The notes beneath the pieces are model-generated. The model worked only from the letters and a program-made list of their open reading frames with translations, made no database searches and was not told the DNA's origin. This document shows, in pieces, positions 1 to 7,252 of a stretch of 38,548 bases of DNA. The stretch's first letter is position 1. Each line of letters starts with the position of its first letter. Both the position numbers and the translations under genes were made by a program. Source of the DNA: Mycolicibacterium malmesburyense. Lineage in GTDB: Bacteria > Actinomycetota > Actinomycetes > Mycobacteriales > Mycobacteriaceae. The DNA lies in contig NZ_CVTB01000272.1 in NCBI RefSeq assembly GCF_001050015.1, positions 1 to 38,548 on the forward strand. The letters run 5' to 3'.

Positions 1-504
1 CCCCGCCGCTGGCTGCTGGCGCCCGAGTACATGTATCCGGTCGAAAGGGTCACGCGCAGTGGACTCGTCGGCCCGTGGCGCACCCCGGAAACGCACCAGT
101 CGGCGGGGCTGAACCCCGGCGGCATCGAACCTTGGGGCATCACGAACTTCCAGATCTTCCCGAACCTGGAGATCCTGATCTACCACGGCTGGTACCTGCT
201 GTACCGGTACTGGCCGACGTCACATAACACCCATAAGTTCGAGGCCTACAACGCATTCCATCCCGCACGCACCGTGCGCGAGCGCATCGAGCACGAGGTG
301 GCCTCCGTGGTGCTCAAGGAGTTCGCGCTACAGGACGCCGGAATGCTCGGCGGCACGCAGGCGGCGCTGGAGTACGGCCTGGGTGAACCGATAGTCGACG
401 ACTTTCCACTCAGCGATCAGGAGATCCTCGTCCGCCACCTGCATCACGAGGCCGTCAAATGGGTCGAGGAATACAAGGCCGAGCGCAGTCCGGTGGGGGT
501 GTGA
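1..504 (+). CDS. Rieske non-heme iron oxygenase alpha subunit, C-terminal part (5' truncated by window)
   Basis: The reading frame is open from base 1, so the gene begins before the window; 167 codons remain. The segment looks like the end of the catalytic (SRPBCC/ring_hydroxyl_A) domain of aromatic-ring-hydroxylating or steroid-type oxygenases. It has the strand NFQIFPNLEILIYHGWYLLY, then a helix with LQDAGMLGGTQAALEYG. The Asp of that LQD motif fits the carboxylate of the 2-His-1-carboxylate iron site, which is inference from family knowledge. The Rieske [2Fe-2S] domain would lie upstream and is not visible. Downstream, 2 nt separate the stop from the next ATG, so it is co-transcribed with the small gene at 507 and the TauD-like gene at 853. 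No beta subunit follows. The family call is fairly safe; the substrate is unknown. Confidence 0.8.
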   Translation, partial: PRRWLLAPEYMYPVERVTRSGLVGPWRTPETHQSAGLNPGGIEPWGITNFQIFPNLEILIYHGWYLLYRYWPTSHNTHKFEAYNAFHPARTVRERIEHEVASVVLKEFALQDAGMLGGTQAALEYGLGEPIVDDFPLSDQEILVRHLHHEAVKWVEEYKAERSPVGV

Positions 505-506
505 CC

Positions 507-836
507 ATGACCCGGCTACCCAGCGCATTCGCGGAGTTCGAGTCGTTCGCCGAGAAGTGGTGCCTGCCAACCGAAGCCGAGCGGTGGGCCATGCGGATGG
601 CCACGCCCATGCCGGAGATCCGCGAGTTCTACGACGCGTTCACCCCGCGCTTCGAGGAAGCGATCGACTACTGCGACAAGTTCCCGCTCGACGATCTGCC
701 CGAGGATGCGCTGAACCTGTTGCACCTCATCTACTCGATGATCATGGTGTCGATGGCCGTCGAGGTGTTCGGCACCCAGAAACCCGCCGACTCCGCCGAC
801 GCGGTGATGAACCGCGTCAGCGCGCCGGTGCCATGA
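507..836 (+). CDS. Small unrecognised protein between two oxygenase genes
   Basis: This 109-aa soluble protein has no signal peptide or clear membrane segment. I do not recognise a family. It is rich in acidic and aromatic residues (motifs AEKWCLPTEAERWAMRM near residue 15 and FYDAFTPRFEEAIDYCDKFP near 42) and looks all-helical. The stretch LNLLHLIYSMIMVSMAVEVF around residues 72-92 is a hydrophobic amphipathic helix more than a typical transmembrane span. It starts 2 nt after the Rieske oxygenase stop and ends 16 nt before a 2-oxoglutarate dioxygenase, with the same strand and tight spacing. An accessory or structural role for one of these oxygenases is a guess from context only. The ATG at 507 is preferred because upstream in-frame codons would overlap the oxygenase. 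Confidence 0.7.
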   Translation: MTRLPSAFAEFESFAEKWCLPTEAERWAMRMATPMPEIREFYDAFTPRFEEAIDYCDKFPLDDLPEDALNLLHLIYSMIMVSMAVEVFGTQKPADSADAVMNRVSAPVP

Positions 837-852
837 CCAAGGAGACGAAACC

Positions 853-1698
853 ATGAGCCTGCTGACGATCAACAAGCTCACCGCATCGGTCGGCGCGGAG
901 GTGACCGACGTCGACTCCGAGGCCCTGGCCCACGACGAGGCACTGGGCGCCGCCATTCTGGATGCGTTGGAGGACAACGGCGTTCTGGTGTTCCCCGGCC
1001 TGGGGCTGACCCCGGAAGCGCAGGTGGCGTTCTGCCGGCGACTCGGCGAGATCGACCACTCGTCGGACGGCCACCATCCCGTTGCCGGCATCTATCCGGT
1101 GACCCTCGACAAGTCGAAGAACGCGTCGGCGGACTATCTGCGGGCCACGTTCGACTGGCACATCGACGGGTGCACCCCCACCAACGACGAGTGCCCGCAG
1201 AAGGCGACGGTGCTGTCGGCCAAGCAGGTGGCCGAAACGGGCGGGGAGACGGAGTTCGCGAACTCGTACGCGGCCTACGAGGCGTTCAGCGACGAGGAGA
1301 AGGAGCGCTTCGGCTCGCTGCGCGTGGTGCACTCGCTCGAGGCGTCGCAGCGCCGGGTAACCCCCGATCCGTCGCCCGAGCTGGTGGCCAGGTGGCGGTC
1401 GCGGCCCACCCATGAGCATCCCCTGGTGTGGACGCACCGCAGCGGCCGCAAGTCGCTGGTGCTGGGAGCGTCGGCGGACCACGTCGTCGGCATGGACGTC
1501 GACGAGGGCCGGGCGTTGCTGGCCGACCTGCTCGACCGCGCCACCCAGCCGCATCTGGTGTACAGCCACCGCTGGTCCGTCGGTGACACCGTGATCTGGG
1601 ACAACAACGGGGTCCTGCATCGCGCCGCGCCGTACGACCCGGATTCCCCGCGCGAGATGCTGCGCACGACGGTGCTGGGCGACGAGCCCATCCAATGA
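853..1698 (+). CDS. TauD/TfdA-family Fe(II)/2-oxoglutarate-dependent dioxygenase
   Basis: The 281-aa protein is of typical TauD-family length. The iron-binding HxD motif is visible as WHIDG (His103, Asp105), the distal His as VLHRAAPYD (His256), and an arginine for the 2-oxoglutarate carboxylate in PREMLRTT (Arg267 or Arg271). These are the expected 2-His-1-carboxylate residues, so it should be an active hydroxylase or desaturase coupling substrate oxidation to succinate and CO2 formation. An AAGGAG ribosome site precedes the ATG. It is the last gene of the left-hand oxygenase operon and is followed at once by a strong hairpin. Members act on taurine, alkyl sulfates, phenoxy acids and carnitine-like compounds; the substrate here is unknown. 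Confidence 0.88.
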   Translation: MSLLTINKLTASVGAEVTDVDSEALAHDEALGAAILDALEDNGVLVFPGLGLTPEAQVAFCRRLGEIDHSSDGHHPVAGIYPVTLDKSKNASADYLRATFDWHIDGCTPTNDECPQKATVLSAKQVAETGGETEFANSYAAYEAFSDEEKERFGSLRVVHSLEASQRRVTPDPSPELVARWRSRPTHEHPLVWTHRSGRKSLVLGASADHVVGMDVDEGRALLADLLDRATQPHLVYSHRWSVGDTVIWDNNGVLHRAAPYDPDSPREMLRTTVLGDEPIQ

Positions 1699-1700
1699 GT

Positions 1701-1749
1701 GATTTCGGTGCACTACCAGTCGCTGGTCGACTGGTAGTGCACCGAAATC
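1701..1749. terminator. Perfect 22-bp-arm hairpin, probable transcription terminator
   Basis: Arms 1701-1722 and 1728-1749 are exact reverse complements with a 5-nt loop (CTGGT). The hairpin starts 2 nt after the stop of the dioxygenase gene. No T-run follows; the next bases are GC-rich. Mycobacterial terminators often lack the U tract, so termination is likely. The length and perfection also suit a dispersed intergenic repeat. Confidence 0.7.
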
Positions 1750-1807
1750 GCCCCGGGGGGTCTCGTTGACGACGCCGTGCCACTATGGAAATCTGATACC
1801 CGGATAT

Positions 1808-1822
1808 GAGAATCACGTTCTC
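1808..1822 (+). promoter_or_regulatory. Operator copy A of a shared 15-bp palindrome
   Basis: The site reads GAGAAT-CAC-GTTCTC, flanked by T on the left and GC on the right. It lies 30 nt before the P450 start at 1853. It matches four other sites in this window (17548, 17671, 32256, 32421), all in promoter regions. The preceding TATGAG overlaps the site and could serve as a -10 element. The binding protein is unknown; a TetR- or GntR-type repressor is plausible. Confidence 0.65.
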
Positions 1823-1852
1823 GCTTGTTGAGATCGTCGAAACGGAGGGCGC

Positions 1853-3154
1853 ATGGCCGAGGACCTCACCGAGGACATGACCAAGGTCGACTTCTTCCGG
1901 GACGGGCGTCTGACCGACGACCCGTACCGGTTCTACGAGGCGCTGCGCAACAAGTGCCCGGTGACCCGCGAGAACCACTACGGCGTCACGATGGTGACCG
2001 GTTGGCAGGAGGCCGTCGACGTCTACAACGACGCGGACACCTTCTCGTCGTGCATCTCGGTGACGGGGCCGTTCCCGGGCTTCCCCGTTCCGCTGGAGGG
2101 CGATGACGTCACCGAGATCATCAAGGAGCATCGCGACGAGATCCCGTTCAGCGATCAGTTGCCGACGCTCGACCCGCCGACGCACACCAATCACCGTGCC
2201 CTGCTGATGCGGCTGATCACGCCGAAGCGCCTCAAGGAGAACGAGGACGCGATGTGGCAACTCGCCGACGACATCCTCGACGAGTTCCTCGCGCCGGGGC
2301 AGGGCGAGTTCATCACCGGCTTCGCCGGACCGTTCACGCTGCGGGTCATCGCCGATCTGCTCGGCGTGCCCGACGAGGACCGCCCGGAACTGCTCGAGCG
2401 ACTGGCCCGCGGCACGCACGGCAGCGGTCTGGGCAACGCCGACAAGACGCTGGCCAAGACGCCGCTGGAGTACCTGTACGACGTGTTCGCCGAGTACGTC
2501 GAGGACCGGCGTCGCGAACCTCGCGACGACGTGTTGACCGGGCTGGCCACCGCGACGTTCCCGGACGGGACGACGCCGGAGGTGGGTGACGTCGTGCGGG
2601 TGGCGACGAACGTGTTCTCGGCCGGCCAGGAGACCACGGTGCGGCTGTTGTCGACCGCGCTGAAGGTGCTCGGCGACCGTCCTGACATCCAGAGCAGGTT
2701 GCGCGAAGACCGCAGCCTGTTACCGAATTTCATCGAGGAGTGCCTGCGCATCGAGAGCCCCGTCAAGGGTGACTTCCGGCTGTCGCGGGTGCCAACGACC
2801 GTTGGCGACCAACAGCTCGGCGCCGGATGCACCGTGATGGTGATCAACGGTGCGGCCAACCGAGATCCGCGGCGGTTCGAGGATCCCGACAATTTCGACC
2901 CGGAGCGTAAGAACGCCCGCCAGCACCTGGCGTTCGGCCGAGGCATCCACAGCTGCCCGGGCGCACCGCTGGCGCGGGCGGAGACGCGCGTCGGGCTGGA
3001 GCGACTGTTGGACCGCACCAGCGACATTCGGATCAGCGAGGCCCATCACGGACCGGCGGGGGAGCGTCGCTACAACTACATCCCGACCTACATCCTGCGC
3101 GGGCTGACCGAGCTGCATCTGGAGTTCGACGTGGTTTCCGGTGATGCCCGATGA
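1853..3154 (+). CDS. Cytochrome P450 monooxygenase (first of four)
   Basis: The 433-aa protein is a soluble bacterial class I P450. It has the I-helix oxygen-activation motif SAGQETT (residues 256-262), the ExxR pair E296/R299, and the heme loop AFGRGIHSCPG with the thiolate ligand Cys368. It would hydroxylate a hydrophobic substrate with electrons from a ferredoxin. The stop overlaps the ATG of the ferredoxin gene by 4 nt (ATGA), so the two are translationally coupled and probably partners. An AACGGAGG ribosome site precedes the ATG at 1853, and operator copy A lies just upstream. It differs clearly from the two tandem P450s at 4506-7139. The CYP family was not assigned. Confidence 0.95.
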   Translation: MAEDLTEDMTKVDFFRDGRLTDDPYRFYEALRNKCPVTRENHYGVTMVTGWQEAVDVYNDADTFSSCISVTGPFPGFPVPLEGDDVTEIIKEHRDEIPFSDQLPTLDPPTHTNHRALLMRLITPKRLKENEDAMWQLADDILDEFLAPGQGEFITGFAGPFTLRVIADLLGVPDEDRPELLERLARGTHGSGLGNADKTLAKTPLEYLYDVFAEYVEDRRREPRDDVLTGLATATFPDGTTPEVGDVVRVATNVFSAGQETTVRLLSTALKVLGDRPDIQSRLREDRSLLPNFIEECLRIESPVKGDFRLSRVPTTVGDQQLGAGCTVMVINGAANRDPRRFEDPDNFDPERKNARQHLAFGRGIHSCPGAPLARAETRVGLERLLDRTSDIRISEAHHGPAGERRYNYIPTYILRGLTELHLEFDVVSGDAR

Positions 3155-3342
3155 AGGTCACCGTCGACGAAGACCGTTGTGCGGGCCACGGCATGTGCCT
3201 GACCTTGTGCCCCGAGGTGTTCGAGCTCAACGACGACGGGTGGGCGGTCGCGAACCCCGAAGAGGTGCCTGCGGAACTGGAATCCGCGGCGCGGGACGCG
3301 ATCGCGAACTGCCCTGAACGCGCAATCCGCGAAATCGACTGA
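3151..3342 (+). CDS. P450-associated 3Fe-4S ferredoxin
   Basis: This 63-aa acidic ferredoxin has Cys10-x5-Cys16 and a final Cys54-Pro pair, the usual CxxXxxC...CP pattern of mycobacterial P450 redox partners. The variable cluster-facing position is His13 (CAGHGMC). There is an extra cysteine at position 20 (LTLCP), where most relatives have Ala or Ile. It overlaps the P450 stop by 4 nt, which argues that it feeds that enzyme. No FprA- or FdR-type ferredoxin reductase lies nearby. It differs in the X residue and cysteine count from the other three ferredoxins in the window. Confidence 0.92.
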   Translation: MKVTVDEDRCAGHGMCLTLCPEVFELNDDGWAVANPEEVPAELESAARDAIANCPERAIREID

Positions 3343-3359
3343 GGAAAAAGGAGACTCGA

Positions 3360-3647
3360 ATGGCGAAGGCGTACATTCTCATCACCGAGGACGTCAAGGA
3401 TCCCGAAGGTATGGCGGAGTACGGCAAGGTGGCCAGCCAGACGATGGCGAGCGCGAACCTGCTGGCGTTCGACCAGAAGGCCGAGGTGATCGAGGGTACG
3501 TGGCACGGCACGCAGACCGTGCTGCTCGAGTTCGAGTCCGAGGAGGCGGCCAAGGCGTGGTACTACTCCGACGAGTACCAGGCCGCGGCGAAGCTGCGTC
3601 AGGCCGCCGCCGACTGCAACGGCGTCATCCTGCACGGACTGGGATAG
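3360..3647 (+). CDS. DUF1330-type small protein
   Basis: The 95-aa protein resembles the DUF1330 dimeric alpha/beta-barrel family: an N-terminal strand AKAYILITEDVKDPEGMAEY, then TVLLEFESEEAAKAWYYSDE and a short helix. DUF1330 proteins are ferredoxin-like folds of unsettled function, related to ABM/EthD-type small enzymes. The ribosome site AAAAGGAG is well placed before the ATG. It is the last gene of the P450-ferredoxin operon, 17 nt after the ferredoxin stop, and is followed by a hairpin. A helper or isomerase-like role on the P450 product is possible but unproven. Confidence 0.8.
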   Translation: MAKAYILITEDVKDPEGMAEYGKVASQTMASANLLAFDQKAEVIEGTWHGTQTVLLEFESEEAAKAWYYSDEYQAAAKLRQAAADCNGVILHGLG

Positions 3648-3664
3648 TCGCGTCGCTCGTCGAA

Positions 3665-3713
3665 ACCGACGCTTTGGCGGGAAAGTGCGCGCAAGAACCG
3701 CCAAAACGTCGGT
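3665..3713. terminator. Hairpin between convergent genes
   Basis: Arms 3665-3680 and 3698-3713 pair over 16 positions with one mismatch (position 8) around a 17-nt loop. The structure lies between the ends of the plus-strand gene at 3647 and the minus-strand gene at 3727, so it could terminate both transcripts. There is no T-tract. Confidence 0.65.
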
Positions 3714-3726
3714 CCCGGCGCAGCTT

Positions 3727-4506
3727 TCAGGCGGAAACCAGCGGGCCGGTGGGCGTTGTCGTGGCGGCGTGGACCAGCAGCTCGGCCAGTTCGCGCGGCC
3801 GCGACAGGAACGGCGAATGCGACGTGTCGATTCTCAGCTGCTCGACACCGAGGCGACGCGTCACCGTGTCGGCCAGCCACTGCGGCATCGACTGATCCTG
3901 TAGACAGCGGATGAAGCTGCGGGGGAGGTCGGCCTCCCAGAACCGCGGCACGGACACCGGTGTCACCGTGGTGTCGCCGAACCGCTCGGGGCCGAGCCGC
4001 TCGAACGCCCAGCGCGCGGTGGCCTCGTCGCAGTCGTGGTAGAAGTACTTCCACGCGCCTTCGAAGTCGGCGAACCACATGGCACCGTCGTCGTCGAACT
4101 TCAAGTAGCCCAGCATCTCTCCGACGTCGGCGTCGAAGTCGTCGCCGAGGTCCTCACCCTCGTCGCGCATCGCCATGGCTTCGGGGTAGGTGCGCCCTTC
4201 TCGGGGCAGGGCCGCCGCGAGATAGGTGATGTGGCTGACCAGTTCGGGATTGGCGTCGGCGGCCAGCGTCGCGTCGAAGCCGCCACCGGAATGGCCGACC
4301 AGCACGCTCTTTCCGGAACCGCCGGCCTGCAGCGCCGAAACGATGGCGTCGCGGCGGTTGGCCAGCGTCGACTCCTCGTCAATTCGGGCGCCGTGCCCGG
4401 GAAGGTCGACCGCCACCGCGTCGTGGCCCATCGCCACGAGTTCGTCGATAGTGCGTTCCCAGCACCAGGCGGCGTGAAAGCCACCGTGTACGAAGACGAA
4501 TCGCAT
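3727..4506 (-). CDS. Alpha/beta hydrolase (esterase/hydroxynitrile-lyase-like)
   Basis: The 259-aa protein has the alpha/beta hydrolase fold. The oxyanion strand FVHGGFHAAWCW is at the N-terminus, the nucleophile elbow is VGHSGGG (Ser around residue 95), and the catalytic His is in DTSHSPFLSRP near the end. The FVHGG...W start is typical of the plant-like methyl-esterase/hydroxynitrile lyase branch and its bacterial relatives. The start ATG at 4506 shares one base with the stop of the upstream P450 (TGATG), so the genes are coupled. As the last gene of a P450 operon it may hydrolyse an ester or lactone formed from the oxidised substrate (inference). Confidence 0.85.
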   Translation of the reverse strand: MRFVFVHGGFHAAWCWERTIDELVAMGHDAVAVDLPGHGARIDEESTLANRRDAIVSALQAGGSGKSVLVGHSGGGFDATLAADANPELVSHITYLAAALPREGRTYPEAMAMRDEGEDLGDDFDADVGEMLGYLKFDDDGAMWFADFEGAWKYFYHDCDEATARWAFERLGPERFGDTTVTPVSVPRFWEADLPRSFIRCLQDQSMPQWLADTVTRRLGVEQLRIDTSHSPFLSRPRELAELLVHAATTTPTGPLVSA

Positions 4507-5711
4507 CAGCTCACTACTCGGACCGGGACATGCGACCACCCCGCGACATTCTGCATCGCCACCCGCCGGCAGTCGTCCCACAGCACCTCGTAGTGGGGGA
4601 TCAGGTCGAGCAGACGCTCCAGCGCGACCGCCGTCTCCATTCGGGCCAGCGCCGCGCCCAGACAGCTGTGTATGCCGTATCCGAAGCCCAGATTCTGCGC
4701 CTCGGTGCGGTTGCGGTCGATGTCGAACGTGTCGGGGTCGGTGAAGGCGTCCGGATCGCGGTGCGCCGAGGCCTGTAGCAGGAACACCGGTTTGCCTTCG
4801 GGGATCGTCACATCGTGCAAGGTGACCTCGCGCATCGACCGTCGCACGTTGTAGTGCACCGGCGGTTCGTAGCGCAGCAATTCCTCCACCGCGGCGGGAA
4901 TCTTGCCGCGGTCGTCGAGGAGCTTCTGCCACTGTTCAGGGTGACGGGCGAACGTCACCGCGGCGTTGCCGACCAACTTGGTGACCGTCTCGGCGCCCGC
5001 ACCACCGAGAAGTGTTGCGAAACCGGCGATCTCGAAGTCGTCGAGTGACTCCTTCTGGCCGTCCTCGCGGGTGATCTCCGCGGCGATCAAGCGGCTGAAC
5101 ATGTCGTCCTGCGGGTCGGCGCGACGCTCCTGGATCAGCTGGTAGTACAGCCCCATGGCCTGGGCGACGGCCTGCATGCCCTCTTCGGACATGTCGACCT
5201 GACCGGGCTCTCGATGCAGCGACGTGTCCACCCATTCCCGGACCTGCTGCCGGTGTTCTTCTGGCACACCCAGCATTTGGGTGATCACTTCGACAGGAAA
5301 GAACGCCGAGAATTCGCTGACCACGTCGAAGTGCGAGGGGTCGGCTTTCGAGATGTAGCGGTCGATGGTGTCGGTCACCATCGGTCGCATCGCCTCGATC
5401 GCTCGCGGGGTGAACACCTTGTTCACCAGGCTGCGCATGTGGCGGTGTTCGGGCGGATCCATGAGGATGATCATCTTGGCGACGATCGGTTCATCGGCCC
5501 GTATCGTCGACAGATCCAGCCCGTACGCCGACGAGTATGTCGCGAAGTCCTTGTACGCCGCCGCTACGTCCTCATGGCGCGACAACGCGTAGAAGTCGTG
5601 TTCCTCGCTGTAGTAGACCGGCGCTTCCTCCCGCAGGCGGCGGTAGATCTCCCACGGCCCGTCGAAATATTCCTGCGAGAACGGATCGAAGACGACTTTC
5701 GACGTCGTCAT
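4506..5711 (-). CDS. Cytochrome P450 monooxygenase (tandem paralogue, second)
   Basis: The 401-aa P450 has an I-helix GGAGAET, an ExxR motif in EELLRYEPP, and the heme loop LGFGYGIHSCLG with ligand Cys350. It is closely similar along its whole length to the P450 at 5937-7139; both begin with a VFDP.SQE.F motif and share DPPEHRHMRSL. They look like a tandem duplication with a ferredoxin between them. The ATG overlaps the ferredoxin stop by 4 nt. Unlike its paralogue it keeps the usual Phe of the heme loop. Oxidation of a lipid-like substrate is expected; the CYP family was not assigned. Confidence 0.95.
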   Translation of the reverse strand: MTTSKVVFDPFSQEYFDGPWEIYRRLREEAPVYYSEEHDFYALSRHEDVAAAYKDFATYSSAYGLDLSTIRADEPIVAKMIILMDPPEHRHMRSLVNKVFTPRAIEAMRPMVTDTIDRYISKADPSHFDVVSEFSAFFPVEVITQMLGVPEEHRQQVREWVDTSLHREPGQVDMSEEGMQAVAQAMGLYYQLIQERRADPQDDMFSRLIAAEITREDGQKESLDDFEIAGFATLLGGAGAETVTKLVGNAAVTFARHPEQWQKLLDDRGKIPAAVEELLRYEPPVHYNVRRSMREVTLHDVTIPEGKPVFLLQASAHRDPDAFTDPDTFDIDRNRTEAQNLGFGYGIHSCLGAALARMETAVALERLLDLIPHYEVLWDDCRRVAMQNVAGWSHVPVRVVS

Positions 5712-5908
5712 GCGTCTTCGATCGAGATGGCCTGGCGCGGGCACTGCCGCACTGCTTCGCGGACCTGCTGCTCGTTCTCCGGCGTCACTTCTTCCTGCAG
5801 GACGTGCAGGTAGTCCTGGTCGTCCAGATCGAACACCTCGGGGATGATGCCCATGCACACTCCGTTGCTCTCGCAGAGCCCGAAGTCGACGATGATCTTC
5901 TGTGTCAT
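5708..5908 (-). CDS. P450-associated 3Fe-4S ferredoxin
   Basis: This 66-aa ferredoxin has Cys12-x5-Cys18 and Cys56-Pro, the three ligands of a [3Fe-4S] cluster. The variable position between the first two cysteines is Asn15 (CESNGVC), so it belongs to a different subtype from the His-type ferredoxins at 3151 and 30384. It sits between two paralogous P450 genes, 28 nt after one and overlapping the start of the next by 4 nt. It could serve both. Confidence 0.92.
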   Translation of the reverse strand: MTQKIIVDFGLCESNGVCMGIIPEVFDLDDQDYLHVLQEEVTPENEQQVREAVRQCPRQAISIEDA

Positions 5909-5936
5909 ATGCGATCCCGCTCCGAATCTCGTTGGG

Positions 5937-7139
5937 TCACTTCAACACTTTGACCGGGACGTGGTGATACCCGGCCACATTCTGCATGTGTACCCGTTCG
6001 AGGCCGTCGAAATCGACCTCGTAGCGCGGCATGAAGTCGAGCAGGTGCTCGAGAGCGATCGTGGTCTCCAAACGGGCCAGCGCGGCGCCCAAGCAACTGT
6101 GGATGCCGTAGCCCAATCCGAGGTTCGGCGACTGCGTGCGATCCCGGGTGATGTCGAAGGTCTCGGCATTGTCGAAGGCGCGAGGATCGCGGTTGGCGGC
6201 CGCCTTCATCAGGAACACCGGCTTGTGCGCCGGGATGGTGCCGCTGGGCACCTCGGCCTCCTTCAGCGTGTAGCGCACGTTGTACTGCACCGGGCCGACG
6301 TAGCGCAGCAACTCCTCGACGGCGGCGGGGACGAGGCTGCGGTCGTCGAGCAGCATCTGCCACTGCTCCGGGTGGCGGGCGAACTCGACGACCGCGCTGC
6401 CGACGAGCTTGGTGACCGTCTCGGCGCCGGCCCCGCCGAGCAGCGCGAGGAACCCGGTGATCTCCAGATCGTCGAGTTTGCGCATCTCACCGTTCTCGCC
6501 GGGGATCTCCGCGGCGATCAGGCGGCCGATCATGTCTTCCTGCGGGTCCTGCCGCCGCTCTTGCACCAGCCCGTAGTAGTACATGCCCGAGTCGATGTTG
6601 GCCTGCATGTTCTCTTCGGAGAGCTCCAGCTGACCGGGTTTGCGCTGGAGGCTGATGTCGATCCACCGCCGGACCTGCTGGCGAAACTCCTCGGGCACCC
6701 CGGCCATGCGGGTGATCACCTCGACCGGGAAGGGCCCGGAGAAGTCCTGGACGACGTCGAAGTGGTCGGGGTCCGCCTTTGACAGGTACTGCTCGACGAG
6801 TTCGGTGATGGTTTCGCGCTGCGACTGGATGGCCCGCGGTGTGAACGCCTTGTTCAACAGGCTGCGCATGTGCCGATGCTCGGGCGGATCCATGAAGATG
6901 ATCGACTTGTGCGGACCCTCCTCGGAGCGGACCATGGCCAGATCGCACCCGCGAGACGACGAGAACGACTCGTGGTCCTTGAGTGCTGCGGCCACGTCTG
7001 CGTGGCGGGTCAGCGCATAGAAGTCCTCGGCCTCGTCGTAGTAGATCGGCGCTTCATCCCGCATCCGTCGATAGATCTCGTACGGGTTGTCGAAGAACTC
7101 CTGCGACACGGGGTCGAACACGAGCTTGGGCTTGGTCAT
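5937..7139 (-). CDS. Cytochrome P450 monooxygenase (tandem paralogue, third)
   Basis: The 400-aa P450 starts at an ATG preceded by AGAGGAGA on the minus strand. The I-helix motif GGAGAET, the ExxR motif in EELLRYVGP and ligand Cys349 are present. The heme loop is odd: it reads LGYGIHSCLG, with Leu342 in place of the nearly invariant Phe of FxxGxxxCxG. The neighbouring paralogue has Phe at the same place, so the change is recent and specific. It heads the minus-strand set P450-ferredoxin-P450-hydrolase, and 113 bp of non-coding DNA separate it from the upstream dehydrogenase. An own promoter is likely there. Confidence 0.95.
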   Translation of the reverse strand: MTKPKLVFDPVSQEFFDNPYEIYRRMRDEAPIYYDEAEDFYALTRHADVAAALKDHESFSSSRGCDLAMVRSEEGPHKSIIFMDPPEHRHMRSLLNKAFTPRAIQSQRETITELVEQYLSKADPDHFDVVQDFSGPFPVEVITRMAGVPEEFRQQVRRWIDISLQRKPGQLELSEENMQANIDSGMYYYGLVQERRQDPQEDMIGRLIAAEIPGENGEMRKLDDLEITGFLALLGGAGAETVTKLVGSAVVEFARHPEQWQMLLDDRSLVPAAVEELLRYVGPVQYNVRYTLKEAEVPSGTIPAHKPVFLMKAAANRDPRAFDNAETFDITRDRTQSPNLGLGYGIHSCLGAALARLETTIALEHLLDFMPRYEVDFDGLERVHMQNVAGYHHVPVKVLK

Positions 7140-7174
7140 GGTCTCCTCTTTCGCGGCGGGCTGACGACCGCTTC

Positions 7175-7202
7175 CGTTACGCGAGGGCGCAATAATGTAA
7201 CG
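7175..7202 (-). promoter_or_regulatory. Putative promoter/operator dyad upstream of the tandem P450s
   Basis: Within the 113-bp gap 7140-7252, CGTTAC at 7175-7180 and GTAACG at 7197-7202 form a 6-bp inverted repeat with a 16-nt AT-containing spacer, which includes TTACATTATT on the minus strand. This resembles a regulator site over a -10 element. It does not match the GAGAA palindrome found elsewhere in the window. The evidence is weak and rests on one site. Confidence 0.3.
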
Positions 7203-7252
7203 CATCTAGTATGCCTCACCGGATGACTCCTGGTAAGGGGAATCGCCGCTGT

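Noticed and set aside
4507..4932. N-terminal extension of the hydrolase ending at 3727 (frame open to 4932)
   Set aside because: The upstream part overlaps the P450 coding region in another frame and is Arg/Gly-rich. The ATG at 4506 shares a base with the P450 stop and begins directly with the hydrolase strand.
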